NCBI GenBank assembly: GCA_036821845.1
Contig: DAISIT010000007.1
Location: forward strand, 1 to 64,000
Length of the DNA: 64,000 nucleotides
Reading direction: 5' to 3'
From: JAEUMD01 sp937950105
GTDB lineage: Bacteria; Pseudomonadota; Alphaproteobacteria; Rhizobiales; Hyphomicrobiaceae
Below the pieces are notes generated by a model. That model was not told where the DNA came from. It saw only the letters and a list, made by a program, of their open reading frames with translations, and searched no databases. Both the position numbers and the translations under genes were made by a program. Shown one piece after another: positions 61,837 through 64,000 of the stretch (position 1 is its first letter; every line of letters begins with the position of its first letter).

Positions 61837-61868
61837 GCGCAGGCGCCATCAAAATCACCCGTTCGAGG

Positions 61869-61897
61869 CGCCGCGCGGCAGCAACCGCGCGGCGTTT
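61869..61897 (+). terminator. Rho-independent terminator
   Basis: CGCCGCGCGG (61869-61878) pairs with CCGCGCGGCG (61885-61894) around CAGCAA, then TTT. It lies 32 bases after the stop of the 61042 gene. Confidence 0.85.
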
Positions 61898-61953
61898 CCG
61901 CGTCGGGTCCGCGTTGGCGTGAGCCGGGTCCGCACGTTGCGGGCGCGGAAGTT

Positions 61954-62766
61954 TCAGCGGCCGGCCGCCCGGCCCGGTGCCAGCCGGTCGAGGCGCAGCC
62001 GGTGGCGCTCGTCGGTGATGAGCAACACGCCGCCCATGACGGCGAGCACCACGCCGAGCGCGGTCGTCCCGGCCAGCAGGAACATGATCAGGATCTGATA
62101 TTTCGTCGCGTCGACGGGATCGACGCCGGCGAGGATCTGGCCGGTCATCATGCCCGGCAGCGAGACGATACCCGAGGCCGCCATGGCATTGATGATGGGC
62201 ATCATGCCGGTCTTCAGCGCGCGCCGCGTCACCTCCGAGAGCGACTCGAAGCGCGGTGCGCCGAGGGCGAGACGGGCCTCGATCGACGCGCGTTCGCGAT
62301 GCGCCGTCTGCGTCAGCGTATCGAGTGCCAGGCTGACACCCGTCATGGCGTTGCCGAGCACCATGCCGAGGATCGGCAGCACGTAGCGCGGGGCGAGCAG
62401 CGGCTCCGGACGGATCACCGCGCCGATCGCGAACGCGGTGCCGATCAGCCCGATGAACAGCAGCGTCGATGTGCCGAGCCCCCACGAGCCGAACCCGGCG
62501 ATGCGCCGCTCCTGGCGCGACATCACCTCGTAGCCGGCCATGGCGATCATCGCGGCCGCGAGCGCCAGCGTCCAGACCGGTGACGTCTGCGCGAAGATCC
62601 ATTTGAGCACGAGTCCGATCAGCGCGAGCTGCGCCACCATGCGCAGCGAGACGATCAGCAGCGTGCGCTCGAGGCCGAGGCGGAAGGCCAGCGACACGCC
62701 CGCGTTGACGAGGATGAGCAGCGCGGCGAGCGCCAGATCGAGGGCGTCGAGGCTGACGTATTTCAC
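61954..62766 (-). CDS. fetB: ABC transporter permease, FetB family
   Basis: A 270-residue membrane protein of the UPF0014/FetB family with about seven helices. Signatures are RTLLIVSLRMVAQLALIGLVLKWIF, LGMVLGNAMTGVSLALDTL, ERASIEARLALGAP and GMMTGQILAGVDPVDATKYQILIMF. FetAB exports iron in E. coli and lowers oxidative damage. It overlaps fetA by 4 bases. Confidence 0.92.
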   Translation of the reverse strand: MKYVSLDALDLALAALLILVNAGVSLAFRLGLERTLLIVSLRMVAQLALIGLVLKWIFAQTSPVWTLALAAAMIAMAGYEVMSRQERRIAGFGSWGLGTSTLLFIGLIGTAFAIGAVIRPEPLLAPRYVLPILGMVLGNAMTGVSLALDTLTQTAHRERASIEARLALGAPRFESLSEVTRRALKTGMMPIINAMAASGIVSLPGMMTGQILAGVDPVDATKYQILIMFLLAGTTALGVVLAVMGGVLLITDERHRLRLDRLAPGRAAGR

Positions 62767-63434
62767 TTATCGCCTCCGTTTCGGGCGGCGGACGATCCGG
62801 CGGCGGACGCCGTGGTGCCGGGCGCCGTCGCGGGCGGCAAGCGGGGCTCGGGGCGCGCCAGCTGCAACCGGACATCGGCCAGCCGCGCCACTTGCGCCGC
62901 ATCGTGACTGACCAGCACGACCGAGCGTCCGGCCAGCACCTGATAGCGGATCAGTTCCTCGGCCAGCGCCGCCGAAACCGGATCGAGCGCCCCGGTCGGC
63001 TCGTCGAGCAGCAGCACGCGCGGTTGGTCGGCAAGGGCGCGGACGAGCGCGAGGCGTTGGCGCTCCCCGGTCGACAGTTGCGCGAGCGGGGCATCGAGCA
63101 CCGCGGCGTCGAGGCCGAGGTCGGAGAGGATCTTTTCAGCGCGCGCCCGCGCCGGTGGCTCGGCGGAGAACACCGGCGAGGCGGTATCGGTCCACCAGGC
63201 CGGCTCGGCCGCGGCATAGCGGACCAGCTTGCGCCAAACGGGGGCCGGCATCTCGCGCCGCTCGGCACCATCGAGGAACACATATCCTTCGGCCGGGTCG
63301 AGATCGGCGAGCGCCCTGAGCAGTCGCGACTTGCCGGAGCCGGACGGGCCCTCGACGGCAAGACACGATCCATCTGCCAGCTCAAGCGAGATGGGCGGCA
63401 GGCTGCCGATCCTGAGGCTGTCGATACGGAGCAT
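62763..63434 (-). CDS. fetA: ABC transporter ATP-binding protein, FetA family
   Basis: A 223-residue ATPase partner of FetB. Walker A GPSGSGKS, signature LSTGERQRL, Walker B VLLLDEPTGALD and the switch His in LVSHDAAQ are intact. The start at 63434 (MLRIDSLRIG) gives the normal ATPase N-terminus; an in-frame extension of 21 residues is not supported. The C-terminal tail is Ala/Pro-rich. Confidence 0.92.
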   Translation of the reverse strand: MLRIDSLRIGSLPPISLELADGSCLAVEGPSGSGKSRLLRALADLDPAEGYVFLDGAERREMPAPVWRKLVRYAAAEPAWWTDTASPVFSAEPPARARAEKILSDLGLDAAVLDAPLAQLSTGERQRLALVRALADQPRVLLLDEPTGALDPVSAALAEELIRYQVLAGRSVVLVSHDAAQVARLADVRLQLARPEPRLPPATAPGTTASAAGSSAARNGGDK

Positions 63435-63781
63435 GGGTGGTCCGGGTATCTGTTCAGGCCAGCCGATAGCAGCAGCGGCCGATATGGGCCATGGCAATGG
63501 TCATCCGGCGCCTCCGACCGACGCGCGTGGCCGGTGCGGCAAACCCGCCTCACGCTCACCGTATTGTGACGATTGCGCGCAGAGCATGCGGATATTCGTA
63601 TATGCTAGTCCAGCGCGGCCAGCATTGCGGAACTGCATTTTCCGAATGGGTGGCGCGGCACGTCGCCCGGCCGGGACGGTCTGGTGCCTCGTGCAGGTTA
63701 TCCGGCAAGACCCCGGGTGAGGGTTGCCGGTCGCGCGGTCTCATTTGGCCGCGCCGGGGAACGGCGAGGCAGGGCAGACCT
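63435..63781. other. Divergent intergenic region between fetA and the SulP gene
   Basis: About 350 bases with no supported gene. An AT-richer patch (GATATTCGTATATGCTAG at about 63591-63608) is a likely promoter zone, but no pair of boxes has convincing spacing on either strand. Confidence 0.35.
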
Positions 63782-64000
63782 ATGCAACATGTCGAGCAGC
63801 AGGCGGGCGCGGATGCGCCGACGGCCGCAAATCGCGCTTCACTGCTGGAGCAGGCCGAGAAGTGTCTCGCCGGTCCGCGCATGCGCAAGATCTTCCCGAT
63901 CCTGTGCTGGCTGCCGAGCTACAAGCGCGAGGATCTCGCGAGTGACCTGACCGCCGGCACCATCGTCGCCATCATGCTGATCCCGCAGAGCATGGCCTAC
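63782..64000 (+). CDS. SulP-family anion permease (5' end; continues past window)
   Basis: The first 73 residues of a SulP/SLC26 transporter: a cytoplasmic lead of about 35 residues, then PILCWLPSYKREDLASDLTAGTIVAIMLIPQSMAY, the highly conserved beginning of SulP membrane domains. SulP proteins move sulfate, bicarbonate or other anions across the inner membrane; the substrate and any C-terminal STAS domain are outside the window. AGGCAGGG lies upstream of the ATG at 63782. Confidence 0.9.
   Translation, partial: MQHVEQQAGADAPTAANRASLLEQAEKCLAGPRMRKIFPILCWLPSYKREDLASDLTAGTIVAIMLIPQSMAY

Noticed and set aside
1..64000. CRISPR arrays, insertion sequences, prophage genes, tRNA or rRNA genes, attachment sites.
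   Set aside because: None found on either strand: no regular direct repeats with spacers, no transposase or integrase motif, no cloverleaf.

Overview
The window is a gene-dense, GC-rich stretch of an alphaproteobacterial chromosome, most likely Hyphomicrobiales (Rhizobiales). This rests on inference from the gene content: long RNase E with an acidic S1 insert, DctBD/TRAP regulation, many small secreted proteins, NnrU and IF3/L35/L20/PheRS sequence type. No rRNA, tRNA, CRISPR array, prophage or insertion sequence was seen. Almost everything is chromosomal core or near-core.

Layout. 1-5.5 kb (minus strand): a translation cluster rpmI-rplT-hicBA-pheS-(c-type cytochrome)-(membrane protein)-pheT; pheT runs off the left edge. 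6.0-13.9 kb (plus): an MdtABC-type RND efflux operon with 4-base gene overlaps, sitting between infC (13.99-14.53 kb, minus) and rpmI. 14.8-16.9 kb: a glycosyltransferase divergent from an alpha/beta hydrolase. 16.9-25.4 kb (minus): aceE-aceF-lpdA for a pyruvate dehydrogenase with homodimeric E1 and lipoylated E3, followed by the malic enzyme maeB; each of the three gaps in this cluster carries a different palindromic repeat. 25.6-32.2 kb (minus): a TRAP dicarboxylate-type transporter dctPQM and its two-component system dctBD, with a clear sigma-54 promoter before dctP. 32.4-35.7 kb: rne, with a terminator and an unusually long upstream region.

36.5-42.1 kb (plus): amiC, PBP1a (mrcA) and prfB with its programmed +1 frameshift. 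42.4-46.8 kb: a DUF937-OmpA fusion, then two RNA-methyltransferase-like genes and a protein with the hallmark motifs of protein arginine methyltransferases. 46.8-51 kb: a single-pass membrane protein, nnrU, a MOSC protein, and an L,D-transpeptidase with a long coiled-coil tail. 51.1-58.3 kb: panB, the conserved yfgM-bamB-der block, a small Cys-rich secreted protein, holC and rlmJ. 58.6-61.9 kb: a cold-shock gene followed by several small exported proteins, three of which (59122, 59451, 61042) share a four-cysteine pattern and look like a diverged local family. 62-64 kb: fetAB and the start of a SulP permease.

Themes: translation and RNA metabolism (IF3, L35, L20, PheRS, RF2, RNase E, Der, rRNA methyltransferases), central carbon entry (PDH, malic enzyme, TRAP), and envelope biogenesis (AmiC, PBP1a, LDT, BamB, OmpA-like). 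The least explained parts are the exported Cys-protein cluster, the PRMT-like enzyme, the cytochrome/membrane pair between pheS and pheT, and the His/Cys-rich insert of RNase E. All calls come from reading the sequence; no homology search was possible.
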